Assembly (NCBI RefSeq): GCF_900114035.1
Contig: NZ_FORP01000008.1
Coordinates: forward strand, 186,001-250,000
Reading direction: 5' to 3'
Length of the DNA stretch: 64,000 nucleotides
Origin: Amycolatopsis sacchari
GTDB lineage: Bacteria > Actinomycetota > Actinomycetes > Mycobacteriales > Pseudonocardiaceae
Positions 1 through 7,958 of the stretch are shown piece by piece. Both the position numbers and the translations under genes were made by a program. Under the pieces are notes generated by a model. It had not been told where the DNA came from. It searched no databases and was given only the letters and a program-made list of their open reading frames with translations. Numbering within the stretch: position 1 is the first letter of the stretch; each line of letters opens with the position of its first letter.

Positions 1-701
1 CGGCCCTCACGCTGTCCGACCTCAGCCGCCGGGCCGGCCTGCCGCTGTCCACGACCCACCGGATCGTCGGCGAGCTGGCCCGGCGCGGCGCGCTGGAGCG
101 GCAGGAGGACGGGCGGTACCGGGTCGGGTTGTGGCTGTGGGAGGTCGCCTCGCTCTCGCCCCGCGGGATGGGGCTGCGCGAGGCGGCCATGCCGTTCCTG
201 GAGGACCTGTACGAGGCCACGCACGAGAACGTGCAGCTGGCGGTGCTCGACGCGCCCGAGGTGGTCTACGTCGAGCGCATCTCGGGCCGCAACGCGGTGA
301 GCGTCGTGTCGCGCGTCGGCGGGCGGCTCGCCGCGCACGCGACGGGTGTCGGGCTGGTGCTGCTCGCCCACGCGCCCGCCGAGGTGCAGGAACAGGTACT
401 GGCGGGGCCGCTCAAGGCGTACACGCCGAAGACGATCTGCGCGCCGGAGGAGCTGCGGCGCGTGCTGGCCGACGTGCGGCGCGACGGGTTCGTGATCAGC
501 GACCGGCAGGTGGAGATGGTGTCGCTGTCGGTCGCCGCCCCCGTGTACGGCCCGGACGACGACGTCGTGGCCGCCATCTCGATCGTCGTGCCGGCGCGTG
601 GCGCCGATCCGCGCACGCTGGTGCCGGCCGTCCGGGCCGCGGCCCGCGGCATCTCGCGCACCCTCGGCGCGCCACGGGCGCTCCGGCAGCCGGTCTTCTA
701 G
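1..701 (+). CDS. IclR-family transcriptional regulator (5' end outside window)
   Basis: The coding frame is open from base 3, so the first residues lie outside the window. The visible part begins inside the winged helix-turn-helix (LSDLSRRAGLPLSTTHRIVG, first 70 bases) and continues with an IclR effector-binding domain (from about base 180) ending at TAG 699-701. IclR proteins bind small aromatic or organic acids and control catabolic operons. It lies 78 bases upstream of pobA on the same strand, so a PobR/PcaR-type role in 4-hydroxybenzoate breakdown is the obvious inference. The ligand cannot be read from sequence. Confidence 0.85.
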   Translation, partial: ALTLSDLSRRAGLPLSTTHRIVGELARRGALERQEDGRYRVGLWLWEVASLSPRGMGLREAAMPFLEDLYEATHENVQLAVLDAPEVVYVERISGRNAVSVVSRVGGRLAAHATGVGLVLLAHAPAEVQEQVLAGPLKAYTPKTICAPEELRRVLADVRRDGFVISDRQVEMVSLSVAAPVYGPDDDVVAAISIVVPARGADPRTLVPAVRAAARGISRTLGAPRALRQPVF

Positions 702-779
702 CCAGTGGAAGGGTGTGTGTGCTCACGCCCCTGAGCACCGCATGCTGAGGGCCTGACGACGAGGTTTGGAGGTTTTCAG

Positions 780-1958
780 GTGGCTCGCACTCAGGTCGGC
801 ATCATCGGCGCGGGGCCCGCGGGGCTGTTGCTGTCCTACCTGCTGCACGCCGAGGGCATCGACGCGGTCGTGCTGGAGGCGCGCAGCCGGGAGTACGTGG
901 AGAAGCGGGTGCGGGCGGGGGTGTGCGAGCACCCGACGGTCGAGCTGCTGCGCGAGATCGGCGTCGGCACCCGGATGGACGCGGAAGGCCTGCCGCACCA
1001 CGGGTTTTCGCTGCGTTTCGACCGCGAGGACCACCGGATCGCGCTGTCGGAGCTGACCGGGAAGACGATCACCGTCTACGGGCAGCAGGAGATCGTGAAG
1101 GACCTCATCGCCGCGCACGAGGCGAAGGGGTACCCGGTGGAGTTCGAAGTGTCCGATGTGGAGCTTCACGAGCTTTCGGGCGACCAGCCGTTCGTGACCT
1201 ACCGCGACGCGGACGGGGTTTCGCGGCGGCTGGACTGCGACGTGATCGCGGGCTGCGACGGTTTCCACGGCGTGAGCCGCCCGGCGATCCCGGCCGACCG
1301 CGTGCGCTTCTTCAACCGCGAGTACCCGTTCGCGTGGCTCGGGGTGCTGGCGCAGACGCCGCCGTCGCACGAGGAGCTGATCTACACGCACCACGAGCGC
1401 GGGTTCGCACTGCACAGCATGCGGTCCCCGGAGATCACGCGGCTGTACCTGCAGGTCCCGTTCGACGAGAAGATCGCGGAGTGGTCGGACGACCGGATCT
1501 GGTCGGAGCTGTCGCTGCGGCTGGAGGTCGACGGCGAGTTCTCGTTGCGCGAAGGGCCGATCCTGGACAAGGGCATCACGCCGATGCGCAGCTTCGTCAC
1601 GGAGCCCATGCAGTACGGCCGCCTGTTCCTCGCGGGCGACGCGGCGCACATCGTCCCGCCGACCGGGGCGAAGGGCATGAACCTGGCGATCGCGGATGTC
1701 CGGGTGCTGTCGCGTGCGCTGGTGGAGTTGTTGCAGCACAAGCGGTCCGAGCTGGCTGAGTCCTATTCGGACACCTGCCTGCGGCGCGTGTGGCGTGCCG
1801 AGCACTTCTCGTGGTACATGACGTCGATGCTCCACGTGGACCCCTCCTCGGACGACTTCCAGCGCCGGCTGCAGCTGTCGCAGCTGCGGTACACGGCGTC
1901 GTCCACCGCGGCGGCGACCAGCCTGGCGGAGAACTACGTAGGCCTGCCGTTCGAATAG
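780..1958 (+). CDS. pobA: 4-hydroxybenzoate 3-monooxygenase (PobA)
   Basis: FAD-dependent hydroxylase that converts 4-hydroxybenzoate to protocatechuate with NAD(P)H and O2 (EC 1.14.13.2), feeding the beta-ketoadipate pathway. The 392-residue length matches the family (about 394). The N-terminus carries the dinucleotide fold GAGPAG (residues 11-16), the PobA-type VRAGVCEHPTVELL segment, GQQEIVKDL, the DVIAGCDG motif and the second FAD motif LAGDAAHIVPPTGAKGMN. The GTG start is preceded by TGGAGGTTTT. No other protocatechuate-pathway gene is visible, so the operon partners lie upstream of the window or elsewhere. The adjacent IclR gene probably regulates it. Confidence 0.93.
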   Translation: MARTQVGIIGAGPAGLLLSYLLHAEGIDAVVLEARSREYVEKRVRAGVCEHPTVELLREIGVGTRMDAEGLPHHGFSLRFDREDHRIALSELTGKTITVYGQQEIVKDLIAAHEAKGYPVEFEVSDVELHELSGDQPFVTYRDADGVSRRLDCDVIAGCDGFHGVSRPAIPADRVRFFNREYPFAWLGVLAQTPPSHEELIYTHHERGFALHSMRSPEITRLYLQVPFDEKIAEWSDDRIWSELSLRLEVDGEFSLREGPILDKGITPMRSFVTEPMQYGRLFLAGDAAHIVPPTGAKGMNLAIADVRVLSRALVELLQHKRSELAESYSDTCLRRVWRAEHFSWYMTSMLHVDPSSDDFQRRLQLSQLRYTASSTAAATSLAENYVGLPFE

Positions 1959-1962
1959 GCAT

Positions 1963-2010
1963 CGTCAACCTACGGTTGACGGCCGGGTTGTCGTCAACCT
2001 AGAGTTGACG
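1963..2010 (+). promoter_or_regulatory. Two tandem palindromes overlapping a predicted leaderless promoter
   Basis: Two 19-bp palindromes, CGTCAACC-TAC-GGTTGACG (1963-1981) and CGTCAAC-CTAGA-GTTGACG (1992-2010), sit 29 bp apart directly before the ATG at 2013. The right arm of the first contains a good -35 (TTGACG, 1976-1981). The second contains a -10 (TAGAGT, 2000-2005) after an 18-bp spacer, placing the start of transcription at or next to the ATG. Repressor binding to either palindrome would cover a promoter element. The palindromes are seen directly; the promoter reading is inferred. Confidence 0.7.
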
Positions 2011-2012
2011 GC

Positions 2013-2729
2013 ATGAGCAACCCAGTCCGTCTCGATGACCTCATCGACTCCGTCAAGAACCAGCACCCCGGGGCCGACGCCCTGCAGCAGCTGTCCGACG
2101 CCGTCCTCCTCGCCGAGCAGGTCGGCGAAGTGGCTGACCACCTCATCGGCCACTTCGTCGACCAGGCGCGGAGGTCCGGCGCCTCCTGGGCCGAGATCGG
2201 CACCAGCATGGGCGTCACGAAGCAGGCGGCCCAGAAACGCTTCGTTCCCAAGGAGTTCACGGCCGCCAGCGCGGAAAGCCAGTTCAGCCGCTTCACCGAG
2301 CGCGCCCGCCGCGCCGTCGTGAACGCCGAAAAGGCCGCCCGCGGCGTCGGCAACGAGGAGATCAGCCCGCTGCACCTCCTGCTCGGCGTGATCGGCGAGC
2401 GGGAGGGCCTCGCGGCCAAGGCGGTCGAAACGCTGGGCGTGCGGCCGGCCGACATCGGCGAGCGGGTCAACGCCCTCCTGCCACCGGGCGTCGACGACCT
2501 GCCGGTCCACATCCCGTTCAGCGGGGCCAGCCGCAAGGCCCTCGAACTCACCGTGCGCGAGGCCCTGCGCCTCGGGCACAACTACGTCGGCACCGAGCAC
2601 ATCCTGCTGGGACTGCTGGAACAGGGCGAAGGCCCCGCCTTCGACCTGCTCACCGAACTCGGCGTTATCAAGGACGCCGTCGACGGCGAAATCCGCGCGA
2701 TGCTGCGCACGATGTTCCCCGGCCAGTGA
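2013..2729 (+). CDS. HTH and Clp N-domain protein (ClpC-N-like, no ATPase)
   Basis: A 238-residue protein. Residues about 50-72 (SWAEIGTSMGVTKQAAQKRF) look like a helix-turn-helix. Residues about 85-235 carry two Clp N-terminal repeats (ISPLHLLLGVI and YVGTEHILLGLL signatures) but there is no AAA+ ATPase module. Clp-N domains bind substrates or peptides in ClpA/ClpC. In stand-alone actinobacterial proteins they may sense protein damage, for example by arginine-phosphate-like ligands, but this is not proven. The HTH together with the two palindromes at the promoter suggests autoregulation. There is no room for a ribosome-binding site, so the mRNA is probably leaderless. Confidence 0.85.
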   Translation: MSNPVRLDDLIDSVKNQHPGADALQQLSDAVLLAEQVGEVADHLIGHFVDQARRSGASWAEIGTSMGVTKQAAQKRFVPKEFTAASAESQFSRFTERARRAVVNAEKAARGVGNEEISPLHLLLGVIGEREGLAAKAVETLGVRPADIGERVNALLPPGVDDLPVHIPFSGASRKALELTVREALRLGHNYVGTEHILLGLLEQGEGPAFDLLTELGVIKDAVDGEIRAMLRTMFPGQ

Positions 2730-2756
2730 CGGGCGCCCCGCCAGGAGCGCCCGTCA
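2727..2756. terminator. Hairpin between convergent genes
   Basis: Perfect 10-bp stem TGACGGGCGC / GCGCCCGTCA with a 10-base loop, starting in the Clp-N gene's stop codon and ending 8 bases before the gnd stop. There is no T-run. Its position suggests a shared bidirectional terminator. Confidence 0.6.
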
Positions 2757-2763
2757 CGGGAAC

Positions 2764-4203
2764 TCAGGCCGAGTGCTCGGCCCGCTCCTCGGTGGCCCAC
2801 TCGGTGTGGAAGGAGCCCTCCCGGTCGACGCGGCGGTAGGTGTGCGCGCCGAAGAAGTCGCGCTGCCCCTGCACGAGCGCGGCCGGGAGCCGCTCCGCCC
2901 GCAGCGCGTCGTAGTACGCCAGCGCGGTCGAGAACCCGGGCGTCGGGATGCCCAGGCGCGTCGCGGTCGCCACGACCGAACGCCACGAGTCCTGCGCCTC
3001 CTCGACCGCCTTGCGGAAGTCCCCGGAGGTGAGCAGGGTCGGCAGGCCCGGCTCGGCGGTGTACGCCGCGGTCACGTCGTCGAGGAACTTCGCCCGGATG
3101 ATGCAGCCGCCACGCCAGATCCTCGCCACCGCACCGAGGTCGATGTCCCAGCCGTACTCGGCGCCACCGGCCTGGATCTGGTTGAAGCCCTGCGCGTACG
3201 CGACGATCTTCGACGCGTACAGCGCCCGCTCCACGTCGTCGGCGAAGGTCTCCGCCGCCGCACCCGTCAACGGGGTCCGCGACGGCCCCGGCAGGCCGCG
3301 GCTCGCTGCACGCAGGCCGGCGCTGCCCGACAGCGAACGCGCGAACACCGCCTCGGCGATGCCGCTGATCGGCACCCCGAGGTCCAGACCGATCTGCACG
3401 GTCCAGCGCCCGGTGCCCTTCTGTTCGGCCTGGTCGGCCACGACGTCCACGAACGGCTTGCCCGTCGCGGCGTCGGTGTGCGCCAGCACCTCCGCGGTGA
3501 TCTCGATCAGGTACGAGTCCAGCCGCCCGGTGTTCCAGGTGCGGAACACGTCGGCGATCTGGGCCGGCTCGTGGCCGAGCGCGCCGCGCAGCAGGTCGAA
3601 CGACTCCGCGATCAGCTGCATGTCGGCGTACTCGATGCCGTTGTGCACCATCTTCACGAAGTGCCCGGCGCCGTCGGGACCGATGTGCGTGCAGCAGGGC
3701 ACACCGTCCACTTTGGCCGAAATGTCCTCGAACAGCGGTCCGAGCGACTCGTAGGACTGCTTCGAACCGCCGGGCATGATGCTCGGCCCGTGCAGCGCGC
3801 CCTCCTCGCCGCCGGACACGCCGGTGCCGACGAAGTGCAGCCCCTGCTTCCGCAGCGCGGCCTCGCGCCGGCGCGTGTCGGCGAAGTGCGCGTTGCCCGC
3901 GTCGACGATGACGTCGCCCTCCTCCAGCAGCGGGGCGAACTCGTCGATCACGGCGTCGGTCGGCGCACCGGCCTTCACCATGATCACGATCTGGCGCGGC
4001 CGTTCGAGCGCGTCGACGAACTCCTGCGCGGAGTAGGTGGGGATGAAGTCACCCTCGTCGCCGAACTGCTCGACCAGGTCCCGCGTGCGCTGCTCGGAAC
4101 GGTTGTGCAGGGCGACGGTGTGGCCGTGACGCGCGAGGTTGCGGGCGAGGTTGCGGCCCATGACCGCCAGCCCGGTGACACCGATACTCGCCTTCTTGCT
4201 CAT
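2764..4203 (-). CDS. gnd: NADP-dependent 6-phosphogluconate dehydrogenase, decarboxylating
   Basis: Oxidative pentose-phosphate enzyme producing ribulose 5-phosphate, CO2 and NADPH (EC 1.1.1.44). The 479-residue length is that of the long GndA-type enzyme. Rossmann motif GLAVMGRNLARN near the N-terminus, substrate-site motifs VGTGVSGGEEGALHGPSIMPGG and HFVKMVHNGIEYADMQ, and the C-terminal IWRGGCIIRAKFL are all intact. The ATG at 4203 follows AAGGACG and starts with MSKKASIGV. A longer in-frame extension to 4284 is less likely. It faces an XRE regulator across 159 bases. Confidence 0.95.
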   Translation of the reverse strand: MSKKASIGVTGLAVMGRNLARNLARHGHTVALHNRSEQRTRDLVEQFGDEGDFIPTYSAQEFVDALERPRQIVIMVKAGAPTDAVIDEFAPLLEEGDVIVDAGNAHFADTRRREAALRKQGLHFVGTGVSGGEEGALHGPSIMPGGSKQSYESLGPLFEDISAKVDGVPCCTHIGPDGAGHFVKMVHNGIEYADMQLIAESFDLLRGALGHEPAQIADVFRTWNTGRLDSYLIEITAEVLAHTDAATGKPFVDVVADQAEQKGTGRWTVQIGLDLGVPISGIAEAVFARSLSGSAGLRAASRGLPGPSRTPLTGAAAETFADDVERALYASKIVAYAQGFNQIQAGGAEYGWDIDLGAVARIWRGGCIIRAKFLDDVTAAYTAEPGLPTLLTSGDFRKAVEEAQDSWRSVVATATRLGIPTPGFSTALAYYDALRAERLPAALVQGQRDFFGAHTYRRVDREGSFHTEWATEERAEHSA

Positions 4204-4362
4204 GGACGTCCTTCCGTCTTGGTCTACCCGAAACCCTAGCGCGGTTCCGGGTTCTGCCTGGTGAACGTGTGGGCGACTGGTCAAGCTCGAATTTCCCTGT
4301 CATGCTTGTCGGCTACGATCATCGGCGAGCAGTGGAAGGTCGAGGCCCTGGGGAAGTGAGCG

Positions 4363-5226
4363 ATGGCTAGCACCGTCACGTCGCGGCGCAAGCAGCTCGG
4401 CAACGAGCTTCGCCACGCCCGCACGGCGGCGAAGATGACCCAGCAGCAGGTCGCCGATGTGCTCGGCTGCACGCAGGGCAAGGTCAACAAGATCGAGTCG
4501 GGCGCCGTGGGCGTCAAGCTCGGTGACGTGCGGACGATGCTGGACGCGTTCGGGATCAACGGCGAGGAGTCGGAGGCCCTGATGAACCTCGCGCGGGCGG
4601 CGGCGGGGCAGCGCGGGCACTGGTCCGGCTACCGCGCGGTGGTGCCGCACTGGTTCCGGACGTTCACCGACCTCGAACCCGCGGCCGTCGAGATCATGAC
4701 GTGGCACGGCGAGCGCATCCCCGGCCCGCTGCAGTCCGAGCACTACATGCTCAAGCAGTTCACCGAGTTCGGCGCCACCGACGTCACGTCGCTCGTGCGC
4801 AACCGGCTCGACCGCAAGGCCGTCTTCGACCAGCCGCAGCCGCCGTACTACCGGTTCATCCTCAGCGAGGCCGCGTTGCGGCGGGCGCCGGGTGGCCGGG
4901 CGCCCGCGGTGATGCTGGACCAGATCGAGCACCTGCTGGAACTGGACCGCCGCCAGCGCGTGTACATCCACGTCCTGACGTTCGACGCCAGGCTGGCGGC
5001 CGTGCCGAACGACTTCACGATCATGCGCTTCGCCGACCGCACAAGGGATTTCGCCTACATCGAGCACTCGGCGGGCGGCATCTACCTCGACGACCAGAAG
5101 GACTTCCAGCTGTTCGTCGACAGCTGGGACAGGCTGCGCGGAGCGGCGCTGGAACGCCAGGAGACGCGCGAGTTCCTCAAGGACTTCGCCGACATGTACC
5201 GCCGCCAGATGGGCGACAGCATCTAA
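4363..5226 (+). CDS. XRE-family regulator with DUF5753 domain (WhiJ / Scr1-like)
   Basis: A 287-residue protein with an N-terminal Cro/C1-type helix-turn-helix (residues about 7-62, including TQQQVADVLGCTQGKVNKIE) and a C-terminal DUF5753 domain (residues about 95-280). Streptomyces and their relatives carry many such regulators, typically beside a DUF397 gene (bldB/whiJ-type loci, also described as Scr1-Scr2 antitoxin-toxin pairs), and they influence development and antibiotic production. The DUF397 partner here lies at 6047, but a divergent two-gene unit separates the two genes. ATG at 4363 follows GGGGAAGTGAGCG. Confidence 0.9.
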   Translation: MASTVTSRRKQLGNELRHARTAAKMTQQQVADVLGCTQGKVNKIESGAVGVKLGDVRTMLDAFGINGEESEALMNLARAAAGQRGHWSGYRAVVPHWFRTFTDLEPAAVEIMTWHGERIPGPLQSEHYMLKQFTEFGATDVTSLVRNRLDRKAVFDQPQPPYYRFILSEAALRRAPGGRAPAVMLDQIEHLLELDRRQRVYIHVLTFDARLAAVPNDFTIMRFADRTRDFAYIEHSAGGIYLDDQKDFQLFVDSWDRLRGAALERQETREFLKDFADMYRRQMGDSI

Positions 5227-5233
5227 CGCCCGG

Positions 5234-5410
5234 TCAGGCTCTCGACTTCTGCAGCGCGAATTCGAGGTGGTACCACCACGCGTGCCGGTGGTGGCGGGAC
5301 GGCTCGACGACGGCCGTGCGGCGGCGGTCGTCGGTCACCGCGGGGCTGGCCGCTTCGTCGCAGGTGCGGTGGCGGTCGGCGGACGGGACATCACCGATTC
5401 GGACGGTCAT
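5234..5410 (-). CDS. Unknown 58-residue protein, second gene of a two-gene unit
   Basis: I do not recognise this protein. It starts at ATG 5410, which overlaps the TGA of the upstream gene by 4 bases (ATGA), so the two are probably translationally coupled. It ends 7 bases from the convergent XRE gene. It is basic, with a His/Trp/Tyr-rich segment near the C-terminus (HHRHAWWYHLEF) and no membrane segment. The coupling, plus the lack of another good frame in this region, supports it as real. Confidence 0.5.
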   Translation of the reverse strand: MTVRIGDVPSADRHRTCDEAASPAVTDDRRRTAVVEPSRHHRHAWWYHLEFALQKSRA

Positions 5411-5823
5411 ACCGGGTACCCCTCCAGTTCCGGCCGGGTCCTGGCGCCGAGCACGAGGCAGCATTCGCACGGCATGCCGGCTCCGGGACGCAGCCATTCG
5501 ATTTCGGGCAGCGGGAGCTCCGCCCCGCAGCAGGCGACGACCGAGCCGTGGAGAGCGGCGCCCGGCCGGATCCGGAACAGGTGGGCGGACCGGCTCGCCT
5601 CGCCGACCACGCCCCGCACGGGCCTGCCCACGAGCGTGAGCACCTCGGGCCAGTCCTCGCGCAGGTACCAGACGGCGGCGGCGTGCTCGTCAGCGCGGAG
5701 CCACTCGAGCATCCGGGCCAGGGCCTCCGCGGGGCCGGCGACGCACGCCGTCTCCTCGTGCCCGTTGACGCGGCCGACGACCATGAACGGGGCCGGGGCG
5801 GTCGCGGTGGCGGCTGGGAACAC
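5407..5823 (-). CDS. Unknown 138-residue protein with C-terminal cysteine cluster
   Basis: No family is recognised. The GTG at 5823 has a strong ribosome-binding site (GGGGGAGG, 7-8 bases upstream). Residues 1-80 contain an acidic segment with ARMLEWLRADEHAAAVWYL. The C-terminal third has CCGAELPLPEIEW and GAGMPCECC, so four or five cysteines lie within about 30 residues, suggesting metal binding or redox sensitivity. Downstream it overlaps the 58-residue gene by 4 bases. The unit points away from the DUF397 gene, sharing a 223-base intergenic region with it. Confidence 0.6.
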   Translation of the reverse strand: MFPAATATAPAPFMVVGRVNGHEETACVAGPAEALARMLEWLRADEHAAAVWYLREDWPEVLTLVGRPVRGVVGEASRSAHLFRIRPGAALHGSVVACCGAELPLPEIEWLRPGAGMPCECCLVLGARTRPELEGYPV

Positions 5824-6046
5824 GAGAACCTCCCCCAGTCAGAAGACGGCGGCCAGGTGCGGCGTCGCGGTCACTTCCGGGCATACCCCGAACGATGGGA
5901 TTAATCCTACTCCTGGAATAATCTTGGTGTCGAGCGGTCAACCCTTCGATCACTCGACTGGACCCGCCCGTGGTCCAGAAACACCAGGCGCGGTGGCCGT
6001 TCGCGCACTTCGACGGCAGCGCCGGACTTGCACGGAGGTACGACCC

Positions 6047-6298
6047 ATGGCGGAACACCCGCGACCGGTGGCTTACGACCCGCTCACGGCAGCGGCCCTG
6101 TTCGACGAGAGACACTGGGAGAAGTCCTTCGCCAGCGAGCCCAACGGCGGGAACTGCGTGGAGGTCAACCTGGGCAGCGCGGGCCTGGTCGGAGTGCGGG
6201 ACACGAAGCTGCCGGAGAGCCCCGTGTTCGTGTTCGACGCGGGCGAGTGGGAGGCTTTCCTCACCGGGGTGAAGGCGGGTCAGTTCGACCTGGCCTGA
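6047..6298 (+). CDS. DUF397-domain protein (WhiJ-locus partner)
   Basis: An 83-residue protein matching the DUF397 pattern: WEKSFASEPNGGNCVEVNL, then GVRDTKLPESPVFVF and EWEAFLTGVKAGQFDLA at the C-terminus. DUF397 proteins accompany XRE-DUF5753 regulators and are proposed to bind them and change their activity. GGAGG lies 9 bases before ATG 6047. The cognate regulator is probably the gene at 4363-5226, about 0.8 kb upstream on the same strand. Confidence 0.88.
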   Translation: MAEHPRPVAYDPLTAAALFDERHWEKSFASEPNGGNCVEVNLGSAGLVGVRDTKLPESPVFVFDAGEWEAFLTGVKAGQFDLA

Positions 6299-6370
6299 AC
6301 GCGATTATCCACTTTCGTGTGTTATTGACCACAGTGGACGTCCGCCTGGGGGAATCGCACGGGTGAACCA

Positions 6371-6416
6371 ACGACGAGGCCGCCTTCCGCACCAGCGGGA
6401 GGCGGCCGTTCGTCGT
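6371..6416. terminator. Hairpin between convergent genes
   Basis: Arms ACGACGAGGCCGCCT (6371-6385) and AGGCGGCCGTTCGTCGT (6400-6416) form a long, near-perfect stem between the DUF397 gene and the Gly-rich membrane protein. It can serve both strands; there is no long T-run. Confidence 0.65.
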
Positions 6417-6427
6417 AATGGGCTGGT

Positions 6428-7039
6428 TCAGTTGGTCGAACCGCCCTGACCGCCGGGGAAGCCGCCGGGGAACCCGCCCTGACCGCCGCCGGGGAAGCCG
6501 CCCTGCCGCCCGGTCCGGCCGCTCTGGTTCGCGTCGGTGACGGTGGTCGCCGTCGCCTCGTTCCCCGAGACCTTCGCCAGGACCAGCACCGACGAGCCGG
6601 TCGCCACGTTGTTCGCCTTCTGCGTGGACGAGTCGAGCGCGTAGGTCTGCGTGTAGCCGTCCTTGCTCTTGACCGTGATCGAGGTGGCGTCCAGCGCGGT
6701 CACGTCGCCGGTCTGCATCCGCTCGGTGACGTACGTGCCGTTCTCCGACACCGTGAAGTCGCCGTGCAGGGCCTCGGTGAGCAGCGACATGCCGCCACCC
6801 ATCCCGCCGGCGCGGCCGTTGAACCCGCCCATGCCGCCGGGACCGCCGAAGCCCTGCTGCGCGCTGCCGCTGCTCTGCGTGCCGAGGTAGATCGCGACCC
6901 CGCCGATCGCGGCGATCACGACGGCGACGACCGCGGCGATCGCGGTCTTCCTGCCCGACCACTTCGGCGCGGGAGGCTGGGGGGCACCCCAGGCCGGCGG
7001 AGGAGCCTGCGGCGGGGTGGTCGTCGGCTCGGTAGTCAT
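6428..7039 (-). CDS. Gly-rich single-pass membrane protein next to the two-component system
   Basis: A 203-residue protein: Pro-rich cytoplasmic N-terminus (residues 1-30), one membrane helix (AIAAVVAVVIAAIGGVAIYL, about 33-52), a Gly-Met-rich stretch (FGGPGGMGGF, then GGMGGGM), a globular part of about 90 residues with beta-strand character (VTALDATSITVKSKDGYTQTY), and a C-terminal GGFPGG-type repeat tail. The globular part recalls DUF5666-like beta proteins, but this is uncertain. ATG 7039 follows GGGAGAGGACACG. It is transcribed divergently from the response regulator across a region containing 11-bp phased repeats, so it is a likely target. The Gly-Met tract resembles one in the GT39 protein at 10793. 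Confidence 0.75.
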   Translation of the reverse strand: MTTEPTTTPPQAPPPAWGAPQPPAPKWSGRKTAIAAVVAVVIAAIGGVAIYLGTQSSGSAQQGFGGPGGMGGFNGRAGGMGGGMSLLTEALHGDFTVSENGTYVTERMQTGDVTALDATSITVKSKDGYTQTYALDSSTQKANNVATGSSVLVLAKVSGNEATATTVTDANQSGRTGRQGGFPGGGQGGFPGGFPGGQGGSTN

Positions 7040-7097
7040 CGTGTCCTCTCCCGGTGTTCGCCCGTGGGCGCTGACGGGTCCCAGCGTCGGCATACAG

Positions 7098-7175
7098 CCT
7101 GTGTGGAGGCTGTGTACGACATGGGCACGCCCTGTGCACGCCTTGTTCACAGGAAACGCACAGCGCGTCCACAGG
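7098..7175 (+). promoter_or_regulatory. Cluster of PhoP-box-like direct repeats with 11-bp phasing
   Basis: Three tandem 7-mers at exact 11-bp steps: TCACAGG (7147-7153), GCACAGC (7158-7164), CCACAGG (7169-7175), each separated by 4 bases. On the other strand sense, CCTGTGT (7098-7104) and GCTGTGT (7109-7115) form another pair with the same spacing. The published M. tuberculosis PhoP consensus is TCACAGC-N4-TCACAGC. The cluster lies between the Gly-rich gene and the response regulator and can control both. Binding by the adjacent regulator is inferred. Confidence 0.7.
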
Positions 7176-7208
7176 CACGCCTCACCAGCGGCGCGCACGA
7201 TCAGGGTC

Positions 7209-7958
7209 ATGACCAGCACGAACGCGGCCGCGTCCGGTTCCGGCAAGGCCGACCTGCACCGTCCCGACGGTTCGCCGGTGCGCGTACTCGTCGTGGACGA
7301 CGAGGAGACGCTGGCCGAGCTCGTGTCGATGGCGTTGCGCATGGAGGGCTGGGAGATCCGCAGCGCGGGCAACGGCACCGACGCGGTGCGCATCGCGAGG
7401 GACTTCCGCCCCGACGTCGTCGTGCTCGACGTGATGCTGCCGGACTTCAGCGGCCTGGAGGTCATCACCAAGCTGCGTGCCGAGGTCGCGCACCTGCCGG
7501 TGCTGTTCCTGACCGCCCGGGACGCGGTGGAGGACCGCATCGCGGGGCTGACCGCGGGCGGGGACGACTACGTGACCAAGCCGTTCAGCCTGGAGGAGGT
7601 CGTGCTGCGGCTGCGGGCGCTGCTGCGCCGTTCGCACGCCGTGTCGGCCGGCGCGGGTTCCACGCTCGTCGTCGGCGATCTGACCCTCGACGAGGACAGC
7701 CGCGAGGTGCACCGCGGGGGCGAGCCCATCTCGCTCACCGCCACCGAGTTCGAGCTGCTGCGCTTCCTCATGCGCAACCCCAAGCGCGTGCTGTCCAAGG
7801 CGCAGATCCTCGACCGGGTGTGGAGCTACGACTTCGGCGGCCAGGCCAACATCGTGGAACTCTATATTTCGTACCTGCGGAAGAAGATCGACGTGGGCAG
7901 GGAGCCGATGATCCACACCATGCGTGGCGCGGGGTATGTCCTCAAGCCGGCCAAGTAG
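7209..7958 (+). CDS. OmpR/PhoP-family response regulator
   Basis: A 249-residue regulator: a receiver domain with acidic pocket D30-D31, phospho-acceptor D74 (in VVVLDVMLPD) and the KPFSLEEV lysine, then a winged-helix DNA-binding domain (LTATEFELLRFLMRN, then YISYLRKKID and HTMRGAGYVL). The stretches LTARDAVEDRIAGLTAGGDD and RVWSYDFGG strongly resemble M. tuberculosis PhoP/TrcR. ATG 7209 begins a Ser/Ala-rich 20-residue extension. It overlaps the kinase gene. PhoP-like boxes upstream suggest autoregulation, and the same box precedes the glycosyltransferase at 9544. Confidence 0.93.
   Translation: MTSTNAAASGSGKADLHRPDGSPVRVLVVDDEETLAELVSMALRMEGWEIRSAGNGTDAVRIARDFRPDVVVLDVMLPDFSGLEVITKLRAEVAHLPVLFLTARDAVEDRIAGLTAGGDDYVTKPFSLEEVVLRLRALLRRSHAVSAGAGSTLVVGDLTLDEDSREVHRGGEPISLTATEFELLRFLMRNPKRVLSKAQILDRVWSYDFGGQANIVELYISYLRKKIDVGREPMIHTMRGAGYVLKPAK

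Noticed and set aside
2000-2005. Ribosome-binding site for the Clp-N gene
   Set aside because: TAGAGT is too far from AGGAGG and sits at the correct -10 distance; the leaderless reading fits better.
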